A stretch of 64,000 nt of DNA from Burkholderiales bacterium (GTDB lineage Bacteria; Pseudomonadota; Gammaproteobacteria; Burkholderiales; SG8-41), in assembly GCA_036262035.1 (NCBI GenBank), contig DATAJS010000025.1, positions 116,624-180,623 on the forward strand. The letters are read 5' to 3'. Under the pieces are notes generated by a model. That model worked only from the letters and a program-made list of their open reading frames with translations. It made no database searches and was not told the DNA's origin. Both the position numbers and the translations under genes were made by a program. This document shows, one piece after another, positions 55,077 through 62,898 of the stretch (within the stretch, counting starts at the first letter, position 1; each line of letters opens with the position of its first letter).

Positions 55077-56072
55077 TTGAACAAGAGAATGCCCCTACGA
55101 AGCACGGCGATCGGCGCCGCGCTGCTGACTGCATGCGCTTCGGTGCCGGCGGCACAACGTGACGGCAGCGCGGCCGCTTATCCGTCGCGGCCGGTGCGCG
55201 TGATCGTCCCCTATTCGCCCGGCGGATCGTCCGATGCGGTGGCGCGCGTGCTGTCGGCGAAGCTCTCCGAATCGCTGGGCCAGCAGTTCGTGATCGATAA
55301 TCGCCCCGGCGCCGCGGGCTCGCTCGGGCGCGAGATCGTCGCGAAAGCCGCGCCCGACGGCTACACGCTGCTCGTCGGCGATTCGCCGCATACGATCAAC
55401 GTGCACGTGTTGAAGCACGTGCCGTACGATCCCATACGCGACTTCACGCCGATCTCGCTCATCGCGACGGCGCCTCAGCTATTGATCGTGCACCCGGGAT
55501 TCGCGGCAAAGACGGTGAAAGAGTTCGTCGCCGCGGCGCACGCGCAGCCCGGCAAGCTCAATTACGGCTCGGGCGGCACCGGGTCGATCACGCATCTCAC
55601 CGGCGAGCTCTTCAAGCTCGCGACGCGCAGCGACATCGTCCACGTGCCTTACAAGAGCATCTCGATCGCCATGATCGACGTGATCGGCGGGCAGATTCCC
55701 GCGGCGTTTCCGACGATCCCCGGCGCGGTGCCTCACGTGAAAGCGGGGCGCCTGCGCGCGCTGGCGATCACCGCGCAAAAGCGCTCGACGATGCTGCCCG
55801 ACGTTCCGACGTTCGAGGAAGCGGGCGTGAACGGGATGGTGGTGACGAACTGGTTCGGCGCTTTCGCGCCCGCGCGCCTGCCGCAGCCGCTGCTCGCGAA
55901 GCTCAACAAGGCGATCGTCGATGCGATCCAGTCGCCCGACGGCCGCGCCAGATACGGCGCGCTGTCACTCGACATCGCCGCGACGACACCCCAGGCGTTC
56001 GACGCTCACCTCAAAGCCGAGCTCGCCAAATGGGGCAAGGTGGTCGAGGCAGCAGGCATCAAGCCTGAATAA
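55077..56072 (+). CDS. Bug/TctC-family receptor, possibly lipidated
   Basis: A 331-aa receptor starting at TTG 55077 behind AAGGAGAAGGT. The leader MNKRMPLRSTAIGAALLTACASV has Leu-Thr-Ala-Cys, a lipobox, so it may be membrane-tethered rather than soluble; most Bug receptors lack this. The mature part has RPVRVIVPYSPGGSSD, IDNRPGAAGS, APDGYTLLV and HVPYKSIS (HVPYKG altered). The C-terminus is WGKVVEAAGIKPE. Its TAA joins the next iteron element. ATG at 55089 is an alternative start. Confidence 0.92.
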   Translation: MNKRMPLRSTAIGAALLTACASVPAAQRDGSAAAYPSRPVRVIVPYSPGGSSDAVARVLSAKLSESLGQQFVIDNRPGAAGSLGREIVAKAAPDGYTLLVGDSPHTINVHVLKHVPYDPIRDFTPISLIATAPQLLIVHPGFAAKTVKEFVAAAHAQPGKLNYGSGGTGSITHLTGELFKLATRSDIVHVPYKSISIAMIDVIGGQIPAAFPTIPGAVPHVKAGRLRALAITAQKRSTMLPDVPTFEEAGVNGMVVTNWFGAFAPARLPQPLLAKLNKAIVDAIQSPDGRARYGALSLDIAATTPQAFDAHLKAELAKWGKVVEAAGIKPE

Positions 56073-56172
56073 AAGCGTATTGACCGCCAAGGACGCCAGG
56101 GAAAAGCGCAAGAACAAATAACGCTTTTGATGTTCCTTTGCGTCCTTTGCGTCCTTTGCGGTTCAACAAGCC
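56071..56172. repeat. iteron-ended element, GGACGCAAA family, short copy
   Basis: AAAAGCGTATTGACCGCC and GGACGCCAG left, TCCTTTGCG three times and GGTTCAACAAGCC right; core only about 35 bp with its own AAAAGCGCA and ACGCTTTTG. The left edge starts inside the Bug TAA. The left array here is shortened to about two units. Confidence 0.82.
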
Positions 56173-56185
56173 TTTGGAGGCCCGG

Positions 56186-56416
56186 TCACCCTAGCTTCGA
56201 CAGCGCGATGCGGCCCTTCTCGGTGATCTTGAGCGTCGGCGGCTTCGCGCCCTGCTCGATCAGGCCGGCGGCGATCAGCTTGTCCGCGATGGCTGGCGGG
56301 ATGTGATCCGCGCCGGCCTTGGTGGCCGCCTTGCGCAGCCACAGGATGTCTTCGAACTCGATTCTTGCTTTTTCTTTCGCCACTTCGGTGCGTAAGACCC
56401 CTGAGGGTATGTACAA
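56186..56416 (-). CDS. small winged-helix-like hypothetical protein
   Basis: A frame of 76 codons from TTG 56416, just after the MFS stop; GTG at 56383 gives the more plausible 65-aa form MAKEKARIEFEDILWLRKAATKAG. It carries IADKLIAAGLIEQGAKPPTLKITEKGRIALSKLG, the pattern of a winged-helix tail with two strands (L-T-x-x-G). It may be a small DNA-binding or partner protein of the pump. It has no signal peptide. Function is unproved. Confidence 0.6.
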   Translation of the reverse strand: MYIPSGVLRTEVAKEKARIEFEDILWLRKAATKAGADHIPPAIADKLIAAGLIEQGAKPPTLKITEKGRIALSKLG

Positions 56417-56422
56417 ACCACA

Positions 56423-58009
56423 TTATGCCCTACGCATCGCCGCTTGAGGTGCGCGGGCCGTGGCGGCGACCCGACGGCCCATGATCCATGCGGGTATGAG
56501 ACCGAACGTGAAGATGACCGCGGTGATCAGGAAAGCGTCGCGGAATCCGTACGTATACGCCTGCGCGTAAAGCACGCGCCCGAGGAAATGCATCGCGCCC
56601 GCGCCCTGGATGTCCGGAGAGACACCCGCCTGCGCGAGCAGCGCCTGCATCTGCCGCAAGAGCTCCGCCGTGCCCGAGTTCGCCGCGGTCTGCATGGCGG
56701 TGAGCGTGTCGCTGTGGAAGAACGTGCGCCGGTCGAGCATCACCGACAGCAGGTTCACGCCGAACGCGCCGCCGAGCTGGCGCGCGAAGTTGATCATGCC
56801 GGCGCCCTGCCCCAGGAGCTCCGGCCGCAACGAGCGCAGCGCGGTGACGTTGAGCGAAGGCTTGATGAGCGCGAGCCCGAGGCGCGACAGCACGACGCAG
56901 CCCGCGAGCAGCCAGAAGCCGCTGTTCACGTCGATGGTCGCGAGGAAATACGACGACAGCGCGAAGCACACCAGCCCCGACATGATCAGCCCGCGCGTGG
57001 GCACGCGATCGCTCAGGAACCCGGCGAACGGCATGAAGAGCCCGAGCACGACGCCGCCGGGCATCAGCAGCAGCCCCGCGTCGAGCGGCGTGTAGCCCTG
57101 CACCGTCTGAACGAAGAGCGGCACGAGGAAGACCGAGCCGAACAGTCCCACGCCGAACATCCACGCCACCGTGGCCGCGCACGTGAACTGGCCGTTGCCG
57201 AGCACGCGCAGGTCGACGAGCGGCTGCGTCTCGCGCAGCTCCCACCACAGGAGGGCGAGCACCGACAGGCCGGAGACGACGAACATGCCGACGATGAAGC
57301 CGGAGCTCCAGCCTTCGCGCTGCCCGTTCGAAAGGCCCGTCAGCAGGCACGCGAGCGCGGTGCAGAGCAGCGCGAAGCCGATCCAGTCGAAGCGCGGCCG
57401 TGCCGACGGGTCCTCGCGCTGAGGCATGAAGATCGTGCCGAGCAGCACGCCCAGCGACGCGACGGGCACCGCGACGTAGAAGATCGCGCGCCAGTTGAAG
57501 TGCTCGATCATGACGCCGCCGAGCGTCGGTCCCAGCGCCGGGCCGAGGATGACGCTCATCCCGAAGAAACCCATCGCCAGTCCGCGCTGGTTCGGCGGAA
57601 ACACGCGGAACAGGGTGTACATCGAGAGCGGCTGGAGGATGCCGGCGATGAGCCCCTGCACGACGCGGCACGCGATCAGCACGTGCTCGTTCGGCGCCAT
57701 GCCGGCGACGAGCAGCGCGCCGATGAAGACGAGCAGCGCGCCGATGAACGTGCGGCGCTGGCCGTGGCGGTTGATCAGATAGGCGTTGAGCAGCATGCCC
57801 ACGGTCATCGCCGCGAGCGCGCCGGTCGCCAGCCACTGCGCGCGGTCCTGGCCGATGCCGAACGCGCCCATGATGTCGGGGATGGCGACGTTGACCGTGG
57901 TCGTGGTCAGCACGGCGGAGATCGTGCCGAGCATGACCGTGACGGTCGCGAACCAGCGATAGCGCGAGCCGAACCGCGCTGCCAGGACTTCAGTGGTTTC
58001 CGACTGCAA
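56423..58009 (-). CDS. EmrB/QacA (DHA2) family 14-TM drug efflux transporter
   Basis: A 528-aa MFS protein with about 14 hydrophobic segments. Its loop 2-3 motif is LINRHGQRRTFIG, motif C is in MGFFGMSVILGPALGPTLGGVMIEHFNWR, and LTTTTVNVAIPDIMGAFG is the DHA2 first-segment signature. With the membrane-fusion protein encoded just upstream (20-bp overlap), it forms an EmrAB-type tripartite pump that exports hydrophobic toxicants through an outer-membrane channel. No TolC-type gene or regulator is in the operon. Confidence 0.92.
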   Translation of the reverse strand: MQSETTEVLAARFGSRYRWFATVTVMLGTISAVLTTTTVNVAIPDIMGAFGIGQDRAQWLATGALAAMTVGMLLNAYLINRHGQRRTFIGALLVFIGALLVAGMAPNEHVLIACRVVQGLIAGILQPLSMYTLFRVFPPNQRGLAMGFFGMSVILGPALGPTLGGVMIEHFNWRAIFYVAVPVASLGVLLGTIFMPQREDPSARPRFDWIGFALLCTALACLLTGLSNGQREGWSSGFIVGMFVVSGLSVLALLWWELRETQPLVDLRVLGNGQFTCAATVAWMFGVGLFGSVFLVPLFVQTVQGYTPLDAGLLLMPGGVVLGLFMPFAGFLSDRVPTRGLIMSGLVCFALSSYFLATIDVNSGFWLLAGCVVLSRLGLALIKPSLNVTALRSLRPELLGQGAGMINFARQLGGAFGVNLLSVMLDRRTFFHSDTLTAMQTAANSGTAELLRQMQALLAQAGVSPDIQGAGAMHFLGRVLYAQAYTYGFRDAFLITAVIFTFGLIPAWIMGRRVAATARAPQAAMRRA

Positions 58010-59132
58010 TGTCGACCTCGGCCATCATTCCGGGTCTCAATGCGAGGTCCTTGTCGGCGAGGAGGATGCGCACCGGCAGGCGCTGGGTGATCTTGGTGAA
58101 GTTGCCGCTGGGATTGGGATCGGGCAGCAGCGCGAACTTGCTGGTCGCAGCCTGGCCGATGCGGTAGATCTCGCCGCGGAAGACGCGGCCCGGATACGCG
58201 TCGATGCGCACGTCGACCGGCATGCCGGGCTTCAATTGCCCGATCGCGGTCTCCTTGACGTTCGCCTGGACCCAGATCTGCTTCGGGTCGTGGAACATCG
58301 CGATGCGCTGGCCCGCCGCGACGTGCTCGCCCTTGCGCACGAAGGTCATGACGATGCGGCCGTCCGCGGGCGCCCGGATCGTGCGGTCGGTGAGATCGAC
58401 GTCCTGCCGCGCGATCTCCGCCCGGATTTCGGCGGCCTGCTGCTCGAGAACCGAGATCTGCTGCTGCATGACCGCGACCTGCTTGCGGCTGCCGCCTGCC
58501 GCGGCGAGGTTGCCGCGCGCGGCCGCCACCTCCGCCACCGCCTTGCGATGCGCCTCCTGCGCCTGCGCGTACGCGAGGCGCACGCGGTCCATGTCCTGCC
58601 GCGAGATGTATTCCTTCGCAGCCAATCCCGCGGCGCGGTCCTGGTCCAGCTTCGCCTGCTTGAGGTTCGCTTCCATCGAAGCGACCTCGGCCTGGGCGGC
58701 CTTGAGGCGGTTCGCTTCGCTCTCGTACTTGCCGGTCGTCTCCTGTGCGACCTGGCCGCTCTGGGCGCGCGTGACGCCCATCTGGCGCTCGATCGCGTTC
58801 AGGCGTGCGACGAGCACTTCGCGGTGCAGGCGCGCGTCACGGTCGTCGATGTGCGCGAGCGGCTGGCCGGACTTGACATAGTCGCCTTCGATCACCGGAA
58901 GATCGGTGAGCCAGCCGGAGACCCGGCTCGAGATCGTCACCACCTCGCCGTCGACGCGCGCGTCGTCGACGACGACGTGCGTCCAACGATGCTTGACCCA
59001 GCTTCCGCCCCACGCCAGCAGCACCACGGCGAGAACGACGATGAATGCGGTCTTCGCCCATACCCGCCACGTGGGCCTGACGGCCGGGGGTGCATCCACG
59101 TTGTGAGACGCCTGGCTGGGGGCGCGATCCAT
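57990..59132 (-). CDS. EmrA/HlyD-type membrane fusion protein
   Basis: A 380-aa adaptor. One N-terminal transmembrane helix (about 27-48, TAFIVVLAVVLLAWGGSWV) is followed by the lipoyl half VDDARVDGEVVTISSRVSGWL, a long alpha-hairpin coiled coil (roughly 85-225, with MQQQISVLEQQAAEIRAEI) and the second lipoyl half TIRAPADGRIVMTFVRKGEHV, then a beta barrel. It links the inner-membrane pump to an outer-membrane channel. ATG at 59132 was chosen over an upstream Met. It overlaps the pump gene by 20 bp. Confidence 0.92.
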   Translation of the reverse strand: MDRAPSQASHNVDAPPAVRPTWRVWAKTAFIVVLAVVLLAWGGSWVKHRWTHVVVDDARVDGEVVTISSRVSGWLTDLPVIEGDYVKSGQPLAHIDDRDARLHREVLVARLNAIERQMGVTRAQSGQVAQETTGKYESEANRLKAAQAEVASMEANLKQAKLDQDRAAGLAAKEYISRQDMDRVRLAYAQAQEAHRKAVAEVAAARGNLAAAGGSRKQVAVMQQQISVLEQQAAEIRAEIARQDVDLTDRTIRAPADGRIVMTFVRKGEHVAAGQRIAMFHDPKQIWVQANVKETAIGQLKPGMPVDVRIDAYPGRVFRGEIYRIGQAATSKFALLPDPNPSGNFTKITQRLPVRILLADKDLALRPGMMAEVDIAVGNH

Positions 59133-59175
59133 GGCGCGTATCTTAGCCAAAGTGAGGCCCCCACGTTACAACGCA

Positions 59176-59190
59176 GACCACTATATGGTC
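59176..59190. promoter_or_regulatory. candidate operator, GACCA-CTATA-TGGTC palindrome
   Basis: A perfect 5-bp inverted repeat, GACCA and TGGTC, around CTATA, 43 bp upstream of the efflux-operon start and 162 bp upstream of the divergent ATP-grasp gene. Its placement and the absence of a local regulator suggest a site for a distant repressor, but a 5-bp arm is short and could be chance. Confidence 0.3.
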
Positions 59191-59352
59191 AAAAGCCGTG
59201 AAGGGTTCAGGAGGAGCGAGGAGCACCGTGCGCGGTTTGCGGCTCTCACGCCTTTATTCCGCGACGCCATAACAATGTCGCGCAACGGTATTTCCCTCGC
59301 CTGCGACGCCGCCGTAGATTCGGGGCCCTCTTACGGTTACGGCGCTCCCGAT

Positions 59353-60315
59353 ATGTCCAAGATCTACGTCATCCACGAAAACGACGCCTGGGTCGAGCCG
59401 CTGCGCGCGGCCTTCGCCGAGCTTTCCCTGCCTTTCGAAGAATGGTTCATCGCCGAAGGCACGCTCGATTTCTCGAGCACGCCGCCCGAAGGCGTGTTCT
59501 ACAACCGCATGAGCGCGTCCTCGCACACGCGCGGCCATCGCTACGCTCCCGAGCTCACGTCGGGCGTGCTGGCGTGGCTCGAATCGCACGGCCGGCGGGT
59601 GATCAACGACAGCCGCGCCCTCGCGCTGGAAGTGAACAAGCTCGCGCAATACGGCGCGCTGGCGCGCTTCGGGGTGAAAACGCCGCGCACCGTCGCGGCG
59701 GTCGGCCGGCCGCACGTCGTCGAAGCGGCGCGCGGCTTCGAAGGCGCCTTCATCACCAAGCACAACCGCGCCGGCAAAGGCCTCGGCGTGAGGCTGTTCC
59801 AGGACCACGCCGCGCTCGAAGCCTACGTCGCGAGCGACCAGTTCGAGGATTCGGTCGACGGCATCACGCTCATCCAGGAATACATCCGCTCGCCCGAGCC
59901 CTGCATCACGCGCGTGGAGTTCATCGGCGGGCGCTTCGTCTACGCGGTGCGCGTCGACACCTCCCTCGGTTTCGAGCTCTGCCCGGCGGACGTCTGCCAG
60001 GTCGGCGACGCGTTCTGCCCGGTCGGCACCGCGCCGGTTGCGACGGCGCCGCGGTTCAACATCATCCGGGGCTTCAATCACCCCATCGTCCAGAAGTACC
60101 GCGAGTTCATCGCCGCGAACGGCATCGGGATCGCGGGCATCGAGTTCATCACCGACGCCAGGGGTGAGCTCTACACCTACGACGTCAACACCAACACCAA
60201 CTACAACCCCGACGCCGAGCGCGCGGCCGGCCTCTTTGGGATGCGGGAGATCGCCAGGTACCTCGGTGAGGAGCTTGCGAAGCTGAGTCCGCGCCGCGCA
60301 GCCGTCGCCGCGTAG
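59353..60315 (+). CDS. ATP-grasp family ligase (RimK-like)
   Basis: A 320-aa ATP-grasp protein. The region AFITKHNRAGKGLGVRLFQDH supplies the nucleotide-binding Lys and the Gly-rich loop, ITLIQEYIRSPEPCITRVEFIGG the hinge and next strand, and YTYDVNTNTNYNPDAE the Mg-ligand Asp/Asn block. Such enzymes join a carboxylate to an amine, making amides or peptides. ATG at 59353 opens SKIYVIHENDAWVEPL, where family similarity begins; a longer frame from 59131 reads through intergenic DNA. Substrates unknown. Confidence 0.85.
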   Translation: MSKIYVIHENDAWVEPLRAAFAELSLPFEEWFIAEGTLDFSSTPPEGVFYNRMSASSHTRGHRYAPELTSGVLAWLESHGRRVINDSRALALEVNKLAQYGALARFGVKTPRTVAAVGRPHVVEAARGFEGAFITKHNRAGKGLGVRLFQDHAALEAYVASDQFEDSVDGITLIQEYIRSPEPCITRVEFIGGRFVYAVRVDTSLGFELCPADVCQVGDAFCPVGTAPVATAPRFNIIRGFNHPIVQKYREFIAANGIGIAGIEFITDARGELYTYDVNTNTNYNPDAERAAGLFGMREIARYLGEELAKLSPRRAAVAA

Positions 60316-60318
60316 GGT

Positions 60319-60365
60319 TCGTCATTCCCGAACCGCGGCAGCGGGACTGTCGGGAATCCATTCGA
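60319..60365. repeat. dRS3-like palindromic repeat
   Basis: CGTCATTCCCGAACCGCGGC and GACTGTCGGGAATCCATTCGA; arms ATTCCCGA and TCGGGAAT. It lies directly downstream of the ATP-grasp stop and 10 bp upstream of the cold-shock promoter. Confidence 0.8.
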
Positions 60366-60374
60366 CGGTTGTGC

Positions 60375-60401
60375 TTGACATGGAGAACTCCCTACTATAA
60401 G
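60375..60401 (+). promoter_or_regulatory. sigma-70-type promoter of the cold-shock gene
   Basis: A consensus TTGACA (60375-60380) and a -10-like TATAAG (60396-60401), spacing 15 bp. The spacer is short, and using TAAGGT would give 17. The predicted start near 60408 leaves a 5' leader of about 120 bases, as usual for csp mRNAs. Confidence 0.6.
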
Positions 60402-60488
60402 GTTCGCCACCCTTTGCGGTTTCGGGTTCAGAGAGTTCGGCAGTTGTGGGGTGTTCGTTCTCAAGGGCTTAGGAATTGGAAGTGGTTT

Positions 60489-60517
60489 TGGGCTTCAGCC
60501 CTTTTTAATTTTTTTAG
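60489..60517 (+). promoter_or_regulatory. terminator-like hairpin in the cold-shock 5' leader
   Basis: GGGC-TTCA-GCCC followed by TTTTTAATTTTTTT, ending just before the AGGAACG ribosome site. A short stem plus T run inside the leader looks like a conditional terminator or RNA thermosensor controlling the csp gene. It could also partly terminate transcription. Confidence 0.5.
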
Positions 60518-60528
60518 GAACGACACAC

Positions 60529-60735
60529 ATGGCAACTGGCACCGTTAAGTGGTTCAACGACTCCAAAGGCTTCGGGTTCATCACCCCGGACGGCGGCGGC
60601 GAGGACCTCTTCGCGCACTTCTCCGCGATCAACATGCCCGGCTTCAAGACGCTGACCGAAGGACAGAAAGTCTCCTTCGAGATCACCGCCGGCAAAGGCG
60701 GCAAGAAGCAGGCGAGCAACATCCAGGCAGTCTAA
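60529..60735 (+). CDS. cold shock domain protein (CspA family)
   Basis: A 68-aa cold-shock domain protein, a single-strand RNA/DNA chaperone. RNP1 is SKGFGFI in [14 protein letters not shown] and RNP2 is DLFAHFS; VKWFN and VSFEI complete the five-stranded barrel. The start follows AGGAACGACACAC. It has a long leader with a hairpin and ends at a strong bidirectional terminator 16 bp downstream. The cytoplasmic product is full-length for the family. Confidence 0.97.
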   Translation: MATGTVKWFNDSKGFGFITPDGGGEDLFAHFSAINMPGFKTLTEGQKVSFEITAGKGGKKQASNIQAV

Positions 60736-60750
60736 GAAGCCCGACGCCTG

Positions 60751-60783
60751 AAAAAAACCGGGACACTCGTCCCGGTTTTTTTT
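60751..60783 (+). terminator. rho-independent bidirectional terminator
   Basis: ACCGGGAC and GTCCCGGT around ACTC, with an A run before (AAAAAAA) and a T run after (TTTTTTTT). It ends the cold-shock transcript. Confidence 0.9.
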
Positions 60784-60840
60784 CGTCCCGTCACCTGCGA
60801 CTAGAATAAGCGATTCAGCATTACCGAGGAGAACCTCGCC

Positions 60841-61707
60841 ATGGCGCTCAAGTTGCGCAAACTTTCCCATGCACTCGGCGCCGAAGTCTGCGGCGTCGAC
60901 GTGTCCAGGCCGATGAGCGAAGGCGAATTCGGCGAGATCTACCGCGCGTTTCTGGAATACGGCATCCTGCTCTTCAGAGACCAGAAGATCACGCGCGAGC
61001 AGCACATCGAGTTCAGCCGCCGCTTCGGCGAGCTCGACCGTCACGACGCGCTGCCGCAGGACCGCCACCCCGACTATCCCGAGCTCCTGCTCGTCACGAA
61101 CGAGCCGAACCCCGACGGCACCCCGTCGAACAGCCGCTACACCGGCCGCCAGTGGCATTCGGACATGTCGTTCACGCCGATGCCTTCGCTGGGCTCGCTG
61201 CTGCGCGGCATCACCATCCCCGACGTCGGCGGCGATACCGTGTTCGCGAACATGTACGTCGCGTACGAGTCGCTCTCCGACGGGATGAAGAAGATGCTCG
61301 AAGGCCTGCACGGGATCCATCTCTCGGGCACGCGCAAGATCAATCACATGGACACCGGCGTCGCGCGCGCGGAGCAGCAGCGCAAGCTCAACCCGCCGAT
61401 CGCGCAGCCGGTGGTGCGCGTGCATCCCGAGACCGGCCGCAAGGCGCTCTACCTCGGCGACAAGGTGAAGCGCTTCGACGGCTTCACCGAAGCCGAGAGC
61501 AAGCCGCTGATCGAGTACCTCAACGAGCACGCGACGCGCTTCGAGTTCATCTACCGCCACCAGTGGCGCGCCAACGACATCGTCGCCTGGGACAACCGCT
61601 GCACCATGCACCTCGCGCTCGGCGACTTCGACGAGACCCAGCGGCGGCACATGGAACGCACCACGGTCCTCGGCACGCCGTCCGGCTACGTCGTCGAGGC
61701 CGCGTAA
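60841..61707 (+). CDS. TauD/TfdA-family Fe(II)/2-oxoglutarate dioxygenase
   Basis: A 288-aa dioxygenase of the taurine/2,4-D dioxygenase type. The facial triad is His106 and Asp108 in RQWHSDMSF and a distal His in RCTMHLALGD; the 2-oxoglutarate Arg is in RRHMERTTVLG. GDTVFANMYVAYESLS is the conserved loop. Substrate may be a sulfonate, aromatic ether or other carboxylate. GAGGAGAACCTCGCC precedes the ATG. It is followed by an iteron repeat and two Bug genes on the same strand. Confidence 0.92.
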   Translation: MALKLRKLSHALGAEVCGVDVSRPMSEGEFGEIYRAFLEYGILLFRDQKITREQHIEFSRRFGELDRHDALPQDRHPDYPELLLVTNEPNPDGTPSNSRYTGRQWHSDMSFTPMPSLGSLLRGITIPDVGGDTVFANMYVAYESLSDGMKKMLEGLHGIHLSGTRKINHMDTGVARAEQQRKLNPPIAQPVVRVHPETGRKALYLGDKVKRFDGFTEAESKPLIEYLNEHATRFEFIYRHQWRANDIVAWDNRCTMHLALGDFDETQRRHMERTTVLGTPSGYVVEAA

Positions 61708-61906
61708 GTCAAAATCAAAATCTAATTAACCGCCAAGGACGCCAAGGACGCGAAGGAACCCCGTATAACGTCATCGCGAGCGCCGAAGGCGCGTGGCGAT
61801 CTCGTGGCGCACGATGCGAACGTTTCGGGATTGCTTCGTCGCTATCGCTTCCCGCAATGACGACCTTGCTTTCCTTTGCGTCCTTTGCGTCCTTTGCGGT
61901 TCAAGC
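61708..61906. repeat. iteron-ended element, GGACGCAAA family, with nested GTCATTGCGAGG repeat
   Basis: Left end TCTAATTAACCGCC with GGACGCCAAGGACGCGAAGG; right end TTTCCTTTGCGTCC and CTTTGCGGTTCAAGCC. The core (61768-61866) is a GTCATCGCGAG...GTGGCGATCTCG and GGGATTGCTTCG...CGCAATGACG unit. A different dispersed repeat is therefore nested in the core, as also happens at 22612 and 34386. The right edge ends 14 bp before the Bug start and leaves it without a clear ribosome site. Confidence 0.8.
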
Positions 61907-61919
61907 CTTTCACTCACTC

Positions 61920-62870
61920 ATGAAAACCAAACTGATTCTTGCCGCTGCCGCAGCGCTGCTGACGACCACCGCCCATGCCGACTACCCCGACCGTCCCATC
62001 CGCATCATCGTGCCGTTCACGCCCGGAGGGTCGACGGACATCCTCGCGCGCATGATGGGCCAGAAGCTCACCGAGGCGTGGGGCCAGCAGGTCGTCGTGG
62101 AGAACCGTCCCGGCGCCAACGGCGTCGTCGGCGCCGAGATCACCGCGCGCGCCAACCCCGACGGCCATTCGCTGCTGATGGTCGCGATCGGCCACGCGGT
62201 CAACCCTGCGCTCCAGAAGAAGCTGCCCTACGACACCGAGAAGGATTTCCAGCCGATCAGCCTCACCGCGATCCTGCCGCTCATGTTCACGGTCCATCCG
62301 GGACTCAAGGCGAACAACATCCAGGAGCTGATCGCGCTCGCGAAGTCGCGCACCGTCACGTACGGCTCCGGCGGCGTCGGCTCGTCGCAGCATCTCGCCG
62401 GCGAGCTGTTCAACTCGATGGCCCGCATCAAGATGAACCACATCCCGTACAAGGGCGGCAATCAGGGCCTGCAGGACGTGATCGGCGGCCAGATCGACAT
62501 GATGCCGCAGACCATCCTCTCGGCCGGGCCGCACATCAAGTCCGGCCGGCTGCGCGCGATCGCGGTGACGACGGCGAAGCGCAACCCCGCGTGGCCCGAC
62601 ATCCCGACCGTCGCCGAATCGGGTTTGAAAGGCTACGAATCGATCGCGTGGTACGGCCTCGTCGGCCCCGCGAAGCTGCCCCCGGCGGTGCTGTCGAAGC
62701 TCGCGGCGGAGACCGCGAAAGCCACGCGCTCGCCCGACGTGCAGGCGGCGCTGACCAAGCAGGGCGCGGAGCCGGTCGGCAGCTCGCCGCGCGAGTTCGC
62801 GCAGTTCATCCGCAGCGAGATGACGAAGTACAGCAAGGTGATTCGCGAGGCCGGGGTGAAGCCCGAATGA
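61920..62870 (+). CDS. Bug/TctC-family solute-binding receptor
   Basis: A 316-aa receptor. MKTKLILAAAAALLTTTAHA is cleaved before DYPDRPIRIIVPFTPGGSTD; the loop has PFTPGG rather than PFPPGG. VENRPGANGV, NPDGHSLLM and HIPYKGGNQG follow, and IREAGVKPE ends it. It starts just beyond a repeat element with no clear ribosome site. The next Bug gene follows 28 bp later across a GTGATGGGG tandem array. Confidence 0.94.
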   Translation: MKTKLILAAAAALLTTTAHADYPDRPIRIIVPFTPGGSTDILARMMGQKLTEAWGQQVVVENRPGANGVVGAEITARANPDGHSLLMVAIGHAVNPALQKKLPYDTEKDFQPISLTAILPLMFTVHPGLKANNIQELIALAKSRTVTYGSGGVGSSQHLAGELFNSMARIKMNHIPYKGGNQGLQDVIGGQIDMMPQTILSAGPHIKSGRLRAIAVTTAKRNPAWPDIPTVAESGLKGYESIAWYGLVGPAKLPPAVLSKLAAETAKATRSPDVQAALTKQGAEPVGSSPREFAQFIRSEMTKYSKVIREAGVKPE

Positions 62871-62898
62871 CGTGATGACGTGATGGGGTGATGGGGTG

